Of a stretch of DNA of 64,000 nt, positions 1-9,631 are shown piece after piece (positions within the stretch are counted from its first letter, which is position 1; each line of letters opens with the position of its first letter). The notes under the pieces were generated by a model that ran no database searches, was not told the DNA's origin, and was given only the letters and a program-made list of their open reading frames with translations. The position numbers and the translations under genes are program-made. Source of the DNA: Bradyrhizobium iriomotense (GTDB lineage Bacteria; Pseudomonadota; Alphaproteobacteria; Rhizobiales; Xanthobacteraceae); contig NZ_JAFCJZ010000007.1 of NCBI RefSeq assembly GCF_018130765.1, forward strand, positions 225,557-289,556, written 5' to 3'.

Positions 1-485
1 AGATCGGCATCATGCCCGCCAACATCTTCAAGACCGGTTCGGTCGGCATCGTCTCCCGCTCGGGCACGCTGACCTATGAAGCCGTGTTCCAGACCTCCCA
101 GGAAGGCCTCGGCCAGACCACCGCGGTCGGCATCGGCGGCGACCCGGTCAAGGGCACCGAGTTCATCGACGTGCTGGAGATGCTGCTCGCCGACCCCAAG
201 ACCGAGTCGATCATCATGATCGGCGAGATCGGCGGTTCCGCCGAGGAGGACGCCGCCCAGTTCCTCAAGGACGAGGCCAAGCGCGGCCGCAAGAAGCCGA
301 TGGTCGGCTTCATCGCCGGCGTCACCGCCCCTCCCGGCCGCCGCATGGGCCATGCCGGCGCGATCATTTCGGGCGGCAAGGGCGACGCCGGTTCCAAGAC
401 CGAGGCGATGAAATCGGCAGGGATTACAGTGTCCCCGTCGCCCGCCCGCCTCGGCCATACGCTTGCCGAAAAGTTGAAAGGCTAA
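1..485 (+). CDS. sucD: Succinate-CoA ligase alpha subunit, C-terminal part (5' end outside window)
   Basis: The TCA-cycle enzyme couples succinyl-CoA cleavage to nucleoside triphosphate formation; the alpha subunit carries the phosphohistidine. The visible 160 residues hold the C-terminal ligase domain with the GHAGAI motif, whose His is the known phosphorylation site, and a typical ending with LGHTLAEKL. The reading frame is open to the left edge, so the gene is partial. It lies 137 bp upstream of sucA in the same direction, the usual order in this group, so it is probably transcribed with the 2-oxoglutarate dehydrogenase genes. Confidence 0.95.
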   Translation, partial: IGIMPANIFKTGSVGIVSRSGTLTYEAVFQTSQEGLGQTTAVGIGGDPVKGTEFIDVLEMLLADPKTESIIMIGEIGGSAEEDAAQFLKDEAKRGRKKPMVGFIAGVTAPPGRRMGHAGAIISGGKGDAGSKTEAMKSAGITVSPSPARLGHTLAEKLKG

Positions 486-622
486 TTCACTTCTTCGTAC
501 TTTTCCGGGCGAAGTTTCGCAGCAAATAGGGTAAAGGGTGCCTGTCGCGCCGAGCCTCTGCCGGGGAGCTCGGCGCCAGCGCCGTTTGTTATGCGCGAAC
601 CGAAATCGCCAGGAACTCAAGT

Positions 623-3592
623 ATGTCTCGCCAGGACGCGAACGCAGCCTTTGCCCTGTCATCCTTTTTGCAGGGCACCAACGCCACCTACATCGACGAA
701 ATCTACGCCCGCTACGAGAAGGACCCGTCCTCGGTCGACGCCGAGTGGCAGGAGTTCTTCAAGAGCCTCAACGACCAGCCCGCCGACGTCCGGAAGAACG
801 CGGAAGGCCCGTCCTGGGAGCGGGACAACTGGCCGCTGACGCCGAAGGATGATCTGACCTCGGCCCTCGACGGCAACTGGGCCGAAGTCGAGAAGGCGGT
901 CGGTGCCAAGATCGCCGCCAGGGCGCAGGCCAAGGGAGGCGACAAGGGCGCGGACATCTCCTCCGCCGGCGTGCTTCAGGCCACGCGCGACTCGGTCCGC
1001 GCGCTGATGCTGATCCGCTCCTACCGCATGCGCGGCCACTTCCACGCCAAGCTCGATCCGCTCGGCATCGAGGCCCAGCGCAACCGCGAAGAGCTCGACC
1101 CGCGCACCTATGGCTTCAGCGAAGCCGATTTCGACCGCAAGATCTTCCTCGATCACGTGCTCGGCCTCGAATACGGCAGCTTGCGCGAGATCACCGCGAT
1201 CTGCGAGCGCACCTACTGCCAGACGCTCGGCGTCGAGTTCATGCATATCAGCAATGCCGCGCAGAAGGCCTGGATCCAGGAGCGTATCGAGGGACCCGAT
1301 AAGGAGATCTCGTTCACGCCTGAAGGTCGCAGAGCCATCCTGACGAAGCTGGTCGAAGCCGAAGGTTTCGAAAAGTTCTGCGACACCAAGTTCACTGGCA
1401 CCAAGCGCTTTGGCCTCGACGGCGGTGAAGCGCTGATCCCCGCGCTCGAGCAGATCATCAAGCGCGGCGGCAATCTCGGCGTGAAGGAAATCGTGCTCGG
1501 CATGCCGCATCGCGGCCGCCTCAACGTGCTGACCCAGGTGTTGGGCAAGGCCCATCGCGCGCTGTTCCACGAGTTCAAGGGCGGCTCGGCCAACCCCGAC
1601 GCGGTCGAAGGCTCGGGCGACGTCAAGTACCACCTCGGCGCCTCCTCGGACCGCGAGTTCGACGGCAACCGCATCCATCTGTCGCTCACGGCCAACCCCT
1701 CGCATCTCGAGATCGTCGATCCCGTGGTGCTCGGCAAGGTCCGCGCCAAGCAGGACCAGCACGGCGATCCGCCGGACATGCGCATCTCCGTCATGCCGCT
1801 CCTGATGCACGGCGATGCCGCGTTCGCCGGCCAGGGCGTGGTGGCGGAGTGCTTCGGCCTGTCGGACCTGAAGGGCTACCGCACCGGCGGCTCCGTGCAC
1901 TTCATCGTCAACAACCAGATCGGCTTCACCACCTATCCGCGTTATTCTCGTTCTTCGCCTTACCCGTCGGATGTGGCGAAGATGATCGACGCGCCGATCT
2001 TCCACGTGAACGGTGACGATCCGGAAGCCGTGGTGTTCGCGGCCAAGGTCGCGACCGAGTTCCGGCAGAAGTTCCACAAGCCGGTCGTGATCGACATGTG
2101 GTGCTATCGCCGTTACGGCCACAACGAGGGCGATGAGCCCGCGTTCACCCAGCCCGTGATGTACAAGCGGATCGCGGCCCATCCCTCGACCCTCACTCTT
2201 TACTCTAAGCGCCTGATCGCCGAGGGCGTGGTCACCGAGGGTGAGGTCGACAAGATGAAGGCCGACTGGCGCTCGCGGCTCGATGCCGAGTTCGAGGCCG
2301 GCACCTCCTACAAGCCGAACAAGGCCGACTGGCTCGACGGCAAGTGGTCCGGCTTCAAGATCGCCGACCAGGAAGAGGATGCACGCCGCGGCGTCACCGG
2401 CGTCGACATCGCCACGCTGAAGGATATCGGCCGCAAGATCACCAAGGTGCCGGACGGCTTCCGCGTTCACCGCACCATCCAGCGTTTCCTCGATAACCGC
2501 TCGAAGGCGATCGACACCGGCGCCGGCATCGACTGGGCGACCGGCGAGGCGCTGGCGTTCTGCTCGCTGCTCAACGAAAACCACCACGTCCGCCTGTCCG
2601 GACAGGATTCGGAGCGCGGCACCTTCTCGCAGCGCCATTCGGTCCTGATCGACCAGGAAGACGAGAGCCGCTACACGCCGTTCAACCATCTCGGTCACGA
2701 GCAGGGCCATTACGAGGTCATCAACTCGCTGCTGTCGGAAGAAGCGGTGCTCGGCTTCGAATACGGCTATTCGCTCGCCGAGCCGAACACGCTGACCTTG
2801 TGGGAAGCCCAGTTCGGCGACTTCGCCAACGGTGCACAGGTCGTGTTCGACCAGTTCATCTCCTCGGGTGAGCGCAAATGGCTGCGCATGTCCGGCCTCG
2901 TCTGCCTGCTGCCGCATGGCTATGAGGGCCAGGGACCGGAGCACTCCTCGGCGCGCCTCGAGCGTTACTTGCAGATGAGCGCGGAAGACAACATGCAGGT
3001 GGTCTATCCGACCACGCCGGCGAACTACTTCCACGCGCTGCGCCGGCAGCTGCATCGCGAGATCCGCAAGCCGCTGATCATGATGACGCCGAAGTCGCTG
3101 CTGCGCCACAAGCGGGCGGTGTCGCGTCTCGAGGAGCTCGCGAAGGGAACGACCTTCCACCGCATCCTCTATGATGACGCCCAGATGCTGCCGAACGAAG
3201 CCATCAAGCTCGTTCCGGACGAGAAGATCCGCCGCATCGTGCTGTGCTCCGGCAAGGTCTATTACGACCTCTACGAGGAGCGCGAGAAGCGCGGCATCGA
3301 CGACATCTACCTGATGCGCGTCGAGCAGCTCTATCCGGTGCCGCTGAAGGCGCTCGTGACCGAGCTGTCGCGCTTCAAGAAGGCCGAAATGGTGTGGTGC
3401 CAGGAAGAGCCCCGCAACATGGGTGCCTGGCACTTCATCGAGCCCTATCTGGAATGGGTGCTGAACCAGGTGAACGGTGTGAGCCGGCGTCCGCGTTATG
3501 TCGGCCGCGCCGCTTCCGCCGCGACCGCCACGGGTCTGATGTCCAAGCATCAGGCTCAGTTGAAGGCGTTCCTGGACGAAGCACTGAGCTGA
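623..3592 (+). CDS. sucA: 2-oxoglutarate dehydrogenase E1 component
   Basis: This is the thiamine-diphosphate-dependent decarboxylase of the 2-oxoglutarate dehydrogenase complex, which turns 2-oxoglutarate into a succinyl group carried by the E2 lipoate. At 989 residues it has the normal family length. Recognisable elements are the N-terminal ~40-residue E2-binding segment (FLQGTNATYIDEIY), GMPHRGRLNVL, the HGDAAFAGQG segment, the FIVNNQIGFTT segment of the diphosphate-binding region, and the C-terminal transketolase-like half. The ATG at 623 gives the expected N-terminus. It is followed by sucB 171 bp downstream, with a palindromic repeat in the gap. Confidence 0.98.
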   Translation: MSRQDANAAFALSSFLQGTNATYIDEIYARYEKDPSSVDAEWQEFFKSLNDQPADVRKNAEGPSWERDNWPLTPKDDLTSALDGNWAEVEKAVGAKIAARAQAKGGDKGADISSAGVLQATRDSVRALMLIRSYRMRGHFHAKLDPLGIEAQRNREELDPRTYGFSEADFDRKIFLDHVLGLEYGSLREITAICERTYCQTLGVEFMHISNAAQKAWIQERIEGPDKEISFTPEGRRAILTKLVEAEGFEKFCDTKFTGTKRFGLDGGEALIPALEQIIKRGGNLGVKEIVLGMPHRGRLNVLTQVLGKAHRALFHEFKGGSANPDAVEGSGDVKYHLGASSDREFDGNRIHLSLTANPSHLEIVDPVVLGKVRAKQDQHGDPPDMRISVMPLLMHGDAAFAGQGVVAECFGLSDLKGYRTGGSVHFIVNNQIGFTTYPRYSRSSPYPSDVAKMIDAPIFHVNGDDPEAVVFAAKVATEFRQKFHKPVVIDMWCYRRYGHNEGDEPAFTQPVMYKRIAAHPSTLTLYSKRLIAEGVVTEGEVDKMKADWRSRLDAEFEAGTSYKPNKADWLDGKWSGFKIADQEEDARRGVTGVDIATLKDIGRKITKVPDGFRVHRTIQRFLDNRSKAIDTGAGIDWATGEALAFCSLLNENHHVRLSGQDSERGTFSQRHSVLIDQEDESRYTPFNHLGHEQGHYEVINSLLSEEAVLGFEYGYSLAEPNTLTLWEAQFGDFANGAQVVFDQFISSGERKWLRMSGLVCLLPHGYEGQGPEHSSARLERYLQMSAEDNMQVVYPTTPANYFHALRRQLHREIRKPLIMMTPKSLLRHKRAVSRLEELAKGTTFHRILYDDAQMLPNEAIKLVPDEKIRRIVLCSGKVYYDLYEEREKRGIDDIYLMRVEQLYPVPLKALVTELSRFKKAEMVWCQEEPRNMGAWHFIEPYLEWVLNQVNGVSRRPRYVGRAASAATATGLMSKHQAQLKAFLDEALS

Positions 3593-3602
3593 TCTTTTTG
3601 AA

Positions 3603-3712
3603 CTGCGTCATGCCCCGCCTTGTGCGCCATTGCGCACCGGAGCGGGGCATCCAGTAGCCGTGACGTGAATGCGAACGTCCCGGCTTGCTGGATGGCCTGC
3701 TTTTCGCCGGCC
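3603..3712. repeat. Palindromic intergenic repeat between sucA and sucB
   Basis: The sucA-sucB gap contains GCCCCGC...GCGGGGC arms (about 3611-3617 and 3642-3648) with an inner TGCGC/GCGCA pair, then a second part with GGCATCCAG...CTGGATGGCC arms. The compound hairpin architecture resembles the short intergenic repeats elsewhere in this window. It has no coding frame. It might stabilise the 3' end of the sucA message or attenuate read-through into sucB, which is inference. Confidence 0.55.
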
Positions 3713-3763
3713 GATGACACCTGAATTCATGACCGCTACTGGCGATCCCTTAAGGAAGAGACC

Positions 3764-4999
3764 ATGACTGAAATTCGTGTGCCGACGCTCGGCGAATCCG
3801 TCACCGAGGCCACCATCGGCCGCTGGTTCAAGAAGGCCGGCGATCCCGTCGCCGTCGACGAGCCCTTGGTGGAGCTTGAGACCGACAAGGTCACCATCGA
3901 GGTCCCCGCGCCCTCCGCGGGCACGCTGAGCGAGATCATCGCCGCCGATGGCGCGACCGTTGCTGTGGGCGCGCTGCTCGGCCAGATCACCGACGGTGCC
4001 GGTGCTGCCAAGCCCGCCGCTGCGCCTGCCAAGGCTGCCGCTGCTGCTCCGGCACCCGCCGCCGCTGCTCCTGCTGCCGCGAAGGCGCCGCCGGCCGATG
4101 CGCCGCTGGCTCCGTCCGTGCGCAAGCTGTCGGCCGAGACCGGCATCGACGCTTCGACCGTTCCGGGCTCCGGCAAGGACGGCCGCGTCACCAAGGGCGA
4201 CATGCTCGCCGCGATCGAGCGTGCCGCCTCCGCGCCGACCCCGGTCAACCAGCCCGCTGCCGCCGTTCAGGTCCGCGCGCCGTCGCCGGCCGATGACGCC
4301 GCCCGCGAAGAGCGCGTCAAGATGACCCGCCTGCGCCAGACCATCGCACGCCGCCTCAAGGACGTGCAGAACACCGCGGCCATGCTCACGACCTTCAACG
4401 AGGTCGACATGACCAACGTCATGGCGCTGCGCGCCCACTACAAGGATGCATTCGAGAAGAAGCACGGCGCCAAGCTCGGCTTCATGGGCTTCTTCACCAA
4501 GGCCGTCGTGCAGGCGCTGAAGGACATCCCGGCGGTCAACGCCGAGATCGACGGCAGCGACCTGATCTACAAGAACTACTATCACATCGGCGTCGCCGTC
4601 GGCACCGACAAGGGCCTCGTCGTGCCCGTGGTGCGCGACTGCGACCACAAGTCGATCTCCGACATCGAGAAGGGCATTGCCGATTTCGGCCGCCGCGCCC
4701 GTGACGGCCAGCTCAAGATCGACGAGATGCAGGGCGGCACCTTCACCATCACCAATGGCGGCATCTACGGCTCACTGATGTCGACGCCGATCCTGAATGC
4801 GCCGCAGTCCGGCATCCTCGGCATGCACAAGATCCAGGAGCGGCCGATGGTCGTCGGCGGCAAGATCGAGGTCCGCCCGATGATGTATCTGGCGCTGTCC
4901 TACGATCACCGCGTGATCGACGGCAAGGAAGCCGTGACCTTCCTGGTCCGCGTCAAGGAGAGCCTGGAAGATCCGGCGCGGTTGGTACTCGATCTCTGA
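3764..4999 (+). CDS. sucB: Dihydrolipoyllysine succinyltransferase, E2 of 2-oxoglutarate dehydrogenase
   Basis: E2 forms the core of the complex and transfers the succinyl group from lipoate to CoA. The 411 residues show an N-terminal lipoyl domain with the ETDKV motif (lipoylated Lys about residue 42), an Ala/Pro-rich linker at about 85-115, a peripheral subunit-binding domain ([10 protein letters not shown]...[11 protein letters not shown]), a second linker, and the catalytic domain ending with YDHRVIDG, which carries the HxxxDG catalytic motif. The ATG at 3764 is preceded by AAGGAAGAG. One lipoyl domain is typical of SucB. Confidence 0.98.
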   Translation: MTEIRVPTLGESVTEATIGRWFKKAGDPVAVDEPLVELETDKVTIEVPAPSAGTLSEIIAADGATVAVGALLGQITDGAGAAKPAAAPAKAAAAAPAPAAAAPAAAKAPPADAPLAPSVRKLSAETGIDASTVPGSGKDGRVTKGDMLAAIERAASAPTPVNQPAAAVQVRAPSPADDAAREERVKMTRLRQTIARRLKDVQNTAAMLTTFNEVDMTNVMALRAHYKDAFEKKHGAKLGFMGFFTKAVVQALKDIPAVNAEIDGSDLIYKNYYHIGVAVGTDKGLVVPVVRDCDHKSISDIEKGIADFGRRARDGQLKIDEMQGGTFTITNGGIYGSLMSTPILNAPQSGILGMHKIQERPMVVGGKIEVRPMMYLALSYDHRVIDGKEAVTFLVRVKESLEDPARLVLDL

Positions 5000-5016
5000 T
5001 CCCTGATGCTCTGCGA

Positions 5017-5041
5017 GCGCCGTCGCCATTGGCGACGGCGC
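5017..5041. other. Perfect 11-bp hairpin between sucB and the SDR gene
   Basis: GCGCCGTCGCC at 5017-5027 pairs exactly with GGCGACGGCGC at 5031-5041 around a 3-nt loop, 18 bp after the sucB stop. There is no T-run, so it is not a classical intrinsic terminator. A processing or stability element in the operon message is the likelier reading, by inference. Confidence 0.6.
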
Positions 5042-5063
5042 ATGTCGAACCATGGAGGCGCGC

Positions 5064-5813
5064 GTGACGGATAAAGTCGTTGTCATCACCGGCGGCAGCC
5101 GCGGCATCGGGCGGGCGACTGCGATTGCGGCGGCCGCGCGCGGCTTTCGCGTCGTGGTCGGCTATGCCAGCAACAAGACCGCGGCCGACGAAGTCGTAGC
5201 TACGATCGAGGCCAGCAACGGCAAGGCCATTGCGGTGAAATGCGATGTCGCCGAGGAAAGCGACATCCTCGCCCTGTTCAAGGAGGCCGACAAGTTCGGC
5301 ACCCTCGGCGCGCTCGTCAATAATGGCGGCATTGTCGGCAAGAGCGGCGTGCGCGTCGACGAGATGTCGGCCGAGCGCATCCAGCGCGTCATGGCGGTCA
5401 ACGTCACCGGCTCCATCCTCTGCGCGCGCGAGGCCGTGAAGCGGATGTCGACCAAGCATGGCGGCAAGGGCGGCGTCATCGTCAACCTGTCCTCGGTCGC
5501 GGCCCGTCTCGGCGCGCCCAACACCTATGTCGACTATGCCGCGTCCAAGGGCGCGGTCGATTCCTTCACCGTCGGCCTCGGTTATGAAGTCGCGAACGAA
5601 GGCATTCGCGTCGCCGCGATCCGTCCCGGACTGATCGACACCGAAATCCACGCCGCCGGCGGCGAGCCCGACCGCGCCCATCGTCTGGCCCATATGGTGC
5701 CGATGAAGCGCGTCGGCACTGCCGACGAAATCGCCAACGCCATCGTCTGGCTGCTGTCGGACGATGCCTCCTACGTCACCTCAGCCATTCTCGATGTGTC
5801 CGGCGGACGCTGA
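5064..5813 (+). CDS. SDR family NAD(P)-dependent oxidoreductase
   Basis: This is a classical short-chain dehydrogenase/reductase of about 249 residues; its substrate cannot be told from sequence. The Rossmann motif GGSRGIGRA lies at the N-terminus, LVNNGGI follows (NNAG-like), and the catalytic YVDYAASK provides the Tyr and Lys, with the upstream Ser in LSSVAAR. I place the start at the GTG at 5064 because GGAGG ends 5 nt before it; an in-frame ATG at 5052 would add four residues but overlaps that site. It sits between sucB and lpdA on the same strand, so it is probably co-transcribed with the 2-oxoglutarate dehydrogenase genes, although no role in that complex is known to me. Confidence 0.92.
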   Translation: MTDKVVVITGGSRGIGRATAIAAAARGFRVVVGYASNKTAADEVVATIEASNGKAIAVKCDVAEESDILALFKEADKFGTLGALVNNGGIVGKSGVRVDEMSAERIQRVMAVNVTGSILCAREAVKRMSTKHGGKGGVIVNLSSVAARLGAPNTYVDYAASKGAVDSFTVGLGYEVANEGIRVAAIRPGLIDTEIHAAGGEPDRAHRLAHMVPMKRVGTADEIANAIVWLLSDDASYVTSAILDVSGGR

Positions 5814-5870
5814 CGCGCCGCGCGGACGCTGACACATCCTCATCACGCTAAACCTACGGGACTTTCTCTC

Positions 5871-7271
5871 ATGGCTACCTACGATCTCGTCGTCATCGGC
5901 ACCGGACCGGGCGGTTATGTCTGCGCAGTGCGCGCTAGCCAGCTCGGCATGAAAGTCGCCGTGGTCGAAAAGAACGCAACGCTCGGCGGCACCTGCCTCA
6001 ATGTCGGCTGCATGCCCTCGAAGGCGCTGCTGCATGCGTCCGAAATGTTCGAGGAAGCCGGGCATTCCTTCGCCAAGATGGGCGTGTCGGTCTCCTCGCC
6101 GAAGCTCGATCTTCCCGCGATGATGAATTTCAAGCAGCAGGGCATCGACGGTAACGTCAAGGGCGTCGAGTTCCTGATGAAGAAGAACAAGATCGACGTG
6201 CTCAAGGGCACCGGCAAGATCTTGGGCACCGGCAAGGTCGAGGTCTCCGCCGACGGCAAGTCGCAGGTGGTCGAGACCAAGAACATCGTGATCGCCACCG
6301 GCTCCGACATCGCGCGCCTCAAGGGCATCGAGATCGACGAGAAGCGCATCGTGTCCTCGACCGGCGCGCTGTCGCTGGAGAAGGTGCCAGGCAGATTGCT
6401 GGTCATTGGTGCCGGCGTGATCGGGCTCGAACTTGGCTCTGTGTGGCGCCGGCTTGGATCCGAAGTCATGGTGGTCGAATTCCTCGATCGCATCCTGCCC
6501 GGCATGGACGGCGAGATTGCCAAGCAATTCCAGCGCATCCTTGAAAAGCAGGGATTCGCGTTCAAGCTGGGTTCGAAGGTCACTGGCGTCGAAGCGAACA
6601 GCAAGACGTTGCTCGCGAAGATCGAGCCGGCCGCCGGCGGGGCCGCCGAGACCATCGAGGCCGATGTCGTTCTGGTCTGCATCGGCCGCACGCCCTACAC
6701 CGACGGGCTGGGCCTGAAGGAAGCCGGCGTTGCACTCGACCCGCGCGGCCGCGTCCAGATCGATCCGCATTTCGCCACCAGCCTGAAGGGCGTCTATGCC
6801 ATCGGCGACGTCGTCGCCGGCCCGATGCTCGCGCATAAGGCCGAGGACGAAGGCGTTGCGGTCGCCGAGATCATCGCCGGCCAGGCCGGCCACGTGAACT
6901 ACGATGTGATCCCGGGTGTCGTGTATACCACGCCGGAAGTGTCCTCCGTCGGCAAGACCGAGGAGGAGCTGAAGCAGGCGGGCACAGCTTATACCGTCGG
7001 GAAGTTTCCCTTTACCGCTAACGGCCGCTCCAAGGTCAACCAGACCACCGACGGCTTTGTGAAGATTCTCGCAGATGCGAAGACCGATCGCGTGCTCGGC
7101 GTGCACATTATCGGCATTGAGGCCGGCGAAATGATCCATGAAGCCTGCGTTCTCATGGAATTTGGTGGCAGTGCGGAAGATCTCGCGCGCACCTGCCACG
7201 CCCATCCGACCCGCTCGGAGGCCGTCAAGGAAGCCGCGCTTGCAGTCGGCAAGCGGGCCATCCATATGTAG
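5871..7271 (+). CDS. lpdA: Dihydrolipoyl dehydrogenase (E3)
   Basis: This FAD-disulfide oxidoreductase reoxidises dihydrolipoate with NAD+. In 466 residues it shows the N-terminal FAD motif [13 protein letters not shown], the redox-active disulfide in [13 protein letters not shown], a second Rossmann motif ([14 protein letters not shown]) for NAD, the FAD motif [17 protein letters not shown], and the C-terminal HAHPTRSEA, which supplies the His-Glu catalytic base. It closes the sucD-sucA-sucB-SDR-lpdA series and most likely serves the 2-oxoglutarate dehydrogenase complex. Confidence 0.98.
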   Translation: MATYDLVVIGTGPGGYVCAVRASQLGMKVAVVEKNATLGGTCLNVGCMPSKALLHASEMFEEAGHSFAKMGVSVSSPKLDLPAMMNFKQQGIDGNVKGVEFLMKKNKIDVLKGTGKILGTGKVEVSADGKSQVVETKNIVIATGSDIARLKGIEIDEKRIVSSTGALSLEKVPGRLLVIGAGVIGLELGSVWRRLGSEVMVVEFLDRILPGMDGEIAKQFQRILEKQGFAFKLGSKVTGVEANSKTLLAKIEPAAGGAAETIEADVVLVCIGRTPYTDGLGLKEAGVALDPRGRVQIDPHFATSLKGVYAIGDVVAGPMLAHKAEDEGVAVAEIIAGQAGHVNYDVIPGVVYTTPEVSSVGKTEEELKQAGTAYTVGKFPFTANGRSKVNQTTDGFVKILADAKTDRVLGVHIIGIEAGEMIHEACVLMEFGGSAEDLARTCHAHPTRSEAVKEAALAVGKRAIHM

Positions 7272-7305
7272 GCTCGCGCCCAGCGAAGAATCGGGCGGGA
7301 AACAC

Positions 7306-7836
7306 ATGCTGCGCCGCCTTCTGCAACCGGTCTGGGTCCTGCTTGCGATCATCTTTCTGATCGAAGCCTGGCTGTGGGACCATCTCGAACCGATCGTCGC
7401 GCGGGTTGTCGCAGCCATCCCGCTCGCACGTTTCAAGCAATGGCTGACGGAGCGCGTCGACGCGCTGTCGCCGGCCATGACGCTGATCGTGTTCGCGGTC
7501 CCCATCATTCCGCTGTTTCCGCTCAAGCTGGTCGGCCTGTGGCTGCTCACGCATGAGTACTGGACCAGCGCGGTCTTCACGATTGTTTTCGCGAAAATGG
7601 TCGGCGTCGGCGTCACCGCCTTCGTGTTCGACGTCACACGCGACAAGCTTTTGGAGATGCACTGGTTCGAGCGGATCTACGATCTCGTGATGAAGGTGCG
7701 CGCCAAGGCGCACCTGCTGGTCGACCCGATCAAGCAGCGCATCCGCGAGCTGATCACCGGCAACGGCGAAGGCTGGTCCGCCCGCACGCTCCGTTTGATC
7801 CAGCGCTTCCGCAAGAGCGTGCACCAGGCGCGGTGA
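7306..7836 (+). CDS. Small membrane protein of unknown function
   Basis: A 176-residue protein begins with a hydrophobic helix (VWVLLAIIFLIEAWLW) followed by two more membrane segments (TLIVFAVPIIPLFPLKLVGLWLL and FTIVFAKMVGVGVTAFVF), then a basic, cytoplasm-like C-terminal half with many Arg and Lys. The frame stays open upstream into lpdA, but the ATG at 7306 is the first one after the lpdA stop and fits the hydrophobic N-terminus. I recognise no characterised family. It lies 34 bp after lpdA on the same strand and could be read from the same message. Confidence 0.75.
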   Translation: MLRRLLQPVWVLLAIIFLIEAWLWDHLEPIVARVVAAIPLARFKQWLTERVDALSPAMTLIVFAVPIIPLFPLKLVGLWLLTHEYWTSAVFTIVFAKMVGVGVTAFVFDVTRDKLLEMHWFERIYDLVMKVRAKAHLLVDPIKQRIRELITGNGEGWSARTLRLIQRFRKSVHQAR

Positions 7837-7876
7837 GCTGCCCGGGACGACGGCGGAGTTTGTTGCGCTCAACCCC

Positions 7877-8467
7877 TCAATGCAAATGCAGCAGATGCGG
7901 CCACCACAGGCCGAGCGCGGTCATGAGGAGGCCGGCGAGCGTCAAAATGCCGCCGACATAGGCCAGCGCGATCATGCCGGTGATGATGGTGGCGGACGCC
8001 AGCACGATGCCGATCTGGAATGCGGCGGAGGCCAGCTCGAAGTGGTGATACTTCGCGGTCGCCTCGTCGCGCTCGTGCTCGGCATGCTTGGCCTTCTCGG
8101 CAAGCTGCTCGGTGCCTTCGCCGGTCTCGGGCTCGGAGCGGTAGCGCGCCGCGGTCTTGGTCCAGTCGTCGACCTGCTTCTGCACGGTCGCCTTCAGGGC
8201 GTCGTCGGTCGTACCAGCCAGCGTCAGCTTGCCCTGCTCGGATGCGGTCAGCACCACGGTGCGGCGGATGCTCTTGGCCTGGAAGAACGCCCAGAGATTG
8301 GCCGCCTCGACGTTCTTGCTGATCGATTCGGTCTGGGCGCCCTTGCCGAGCGTCTCCGAGATCGCAAGGAACAGCGCCAGCACGGCGATCAGGAGGGCGA
8401 TCTTCTTGTTCGAGCCGGACGCGTGCTCAGCGTGCTCGGCATGCTCCATGCTTTCATGTGCGCTCAT
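7877..8467 (-). CDS. DUF4337 family membrane protein
   Basis: The 196-residue protein has a His/Glu-rich start (MSAHESMEHAEHAEHA), a first membrane helix (KIALLIAVLALFLAISETL), a long helical soluble part with many charged residues (about 50-135), and two further hydrophobic helices at the C-terminus. This order is typical of DUF4337, whose function is unknown. The start at 8467 is chosen because AGGAGGT lies directly upstream on the minus strand; a longer frame reaching 8491 lacks such a site. It converges on the upstream plus-strand membrane gene. Confidence 0.8.
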   Translation of the reverse strand: MSAHESMEHAEHAEHASGSNKKIALLIAVLALFLAISETLGKGAQTESISKNVEAANLWAFFQAKSIRRTVVLTASEQGKLTLAGTTDDALKATVQKQVDDWTKTAARYRSEPETGEGTEQLAEKAKHAEHERDEATAKYHHFELASAAFQIGIVLASATIITGMIALAYVGGILTLAGLLMTALGLWWPHLLHLH

Positions 8468-8554
8468 AGTACCTCCTGTCTGGTTCCCCACGATTGACTG
8501 AACCGCAGGTGCCGCGCAAGAGGCATGCGCGGGATGACAGCTTGATGTCAGAAT

Positions 8555-9520
8555 TCAGCGCCGCGGATGCGCGCTGGCATAGACTTCCAGCAGGCGCTCG
8601 GAATCGATGCCGGTATAGATTTGCGTGGTCGAGAGCGAGGAATGGCCGAGCAGTTCCTGGATCGCGCGCAGATCGCCGCCGCGCGACAGCAGATGTGTGG
8701 CGAAGGAATGGCGCAGCGCGTGCGGGGTGGCGCTGTCGGGCAGGCCAAGCGCGCCGCGCAGCCGCTCCATCGCGAGCTGGATGATGCGCGGGCTCAAGGG
8801 ACCGCCGCGCGCGCCGACGAAGATCGGGCCCTCCGCCGGCAGCGGATACGGGCACATCGCAACATATTCCTGCACCAGCTCCAGCACGTTCTGCAGCACC
8901 GGCACCATGCGCGTCTTGTTGCCTTTGCCTGTCACGACCAGCACGTCGCCTTCGCCGGGCTTCGGCACCTCGCGGCGCTTCAGGCCGAGCGCTTCGGAGA
9001 TGCGCAGGCCCGAGCCATACAGCAGCGCCATCACCGCGGCATCGCGCACCAGGATCCAGGTCTCGCGTTCCTCGCCGGCGCGCTCGTCGGCATCCGCAAG
9101 ACGCTTTGCCGATGCCATCGGCAGCGGCTTCGGCAGGCTCTTCGCAACCTTCGGCGCGCGGATCGCGGAGAGCGCGCCGACCTTGCCCTTGCCTTCGCGC
9201 TCCAGGAAGCGGCCGAACGAGCGCAGGCCCGCCAGCGCGCGCATCAGCGAGCGGCCGGCAATGTCGTCGGCGCGGCGCATCGCCATGAAGGCGCGGACGT
9301 CGGTGGCTTCGAGCGAGGCAAACCGTTCGAGCGTCACGCGCTCGCCCCAATGGCTGCAAAGGAAATCGAGGCACTGCCGCAAGTCGCGGCCATAGGCCTC
9401 CAGCGTCTTCGGCGACAGCCGCCGCTCGGCGCCGAGATGCGACAGCCAGCGCGCCATCTCCTGCGCGATCGAGGGATCGGCGCTGGCGAGCTCGATCAAG
9501 GGGGCGGCCGCTTTGCTCAT
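8555..9520 (-). CDS. xerC: Site-specific tyrosine recombinase XerC
   Basis: XerC, with XerD, resolves chromosome dimers at dif. The 321-residue protein has the N-terminal SAM-like core-binding domain and a C-terminal catalytic domain with the first Arg in YGSGLRISEAL, the HALRHSFATHL box (His and Arg), LGHSSLSTTQIYT with the His and the nucleophilic Tyr, and a Lys in GKGNKTR. It is divergent from priA, a common arrangement in Rhizobiales. No mobile-element context is visible, so a housekeeping role is preferred over an integrase. Confidence 0.95.
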   Translation of the reverse strand: MSKAAAPLIELASADPSIAQEMARWLSHLGAERRLSPKTLEAYGRDLRQCLDFLCSHWGERVTLERFASLEATDVRAFMAMRRADDIAGRSLMRALAGLRSFGRFLEREGKGKVGALSAIRAPKVAKSLPKPLPMASAKRLADADERAGEERETWILVRDAAVMALLYGSGLRISEALGLKRREVPKPGEGDVLVVTGKGNKTRMVPVLQNVLELVQEYVAMCPYPLPAEGPIFVGARGGPLSPRIIQLAMERLRGALGLPDSATPHALRHSFATHLLSRGGDLRAIQELLGHSSLSTTQIYTGIDSERLLEVYASAHPRR

Positions 9521-9631
9521 GCGCTCTGGACGTAATGATTCCGCACAGTATATCGCATCAGACCCGTTTACTGTTCGCTAAGGCCGCCTCGGGGCGCTAG
9601 CCTGAAGGCCCAAGGTTCCGATTCTCCTTCC

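Noticed and set aside
659..3550. 963-residue open frame antisense to sucA
   Set aside because: It mirrors sucA throughout, has the skewed Arg/Leu/Asp/His composition produced by reading GC-ending codons backwards, and shows no domain; the sense gene has all motifs.
7880..8497. Plus-strand frame opposite the DUF4337 gene
   Set aside because: The minus-strand gene has a strong ribosome binding site and membrane helices; this frame is its shadow.
8555..9520. Tyrosine recombinase as a phage integrase
   Set aside because: Position beside priA, normal length and absence of phage genes favour chromosomal XerC.
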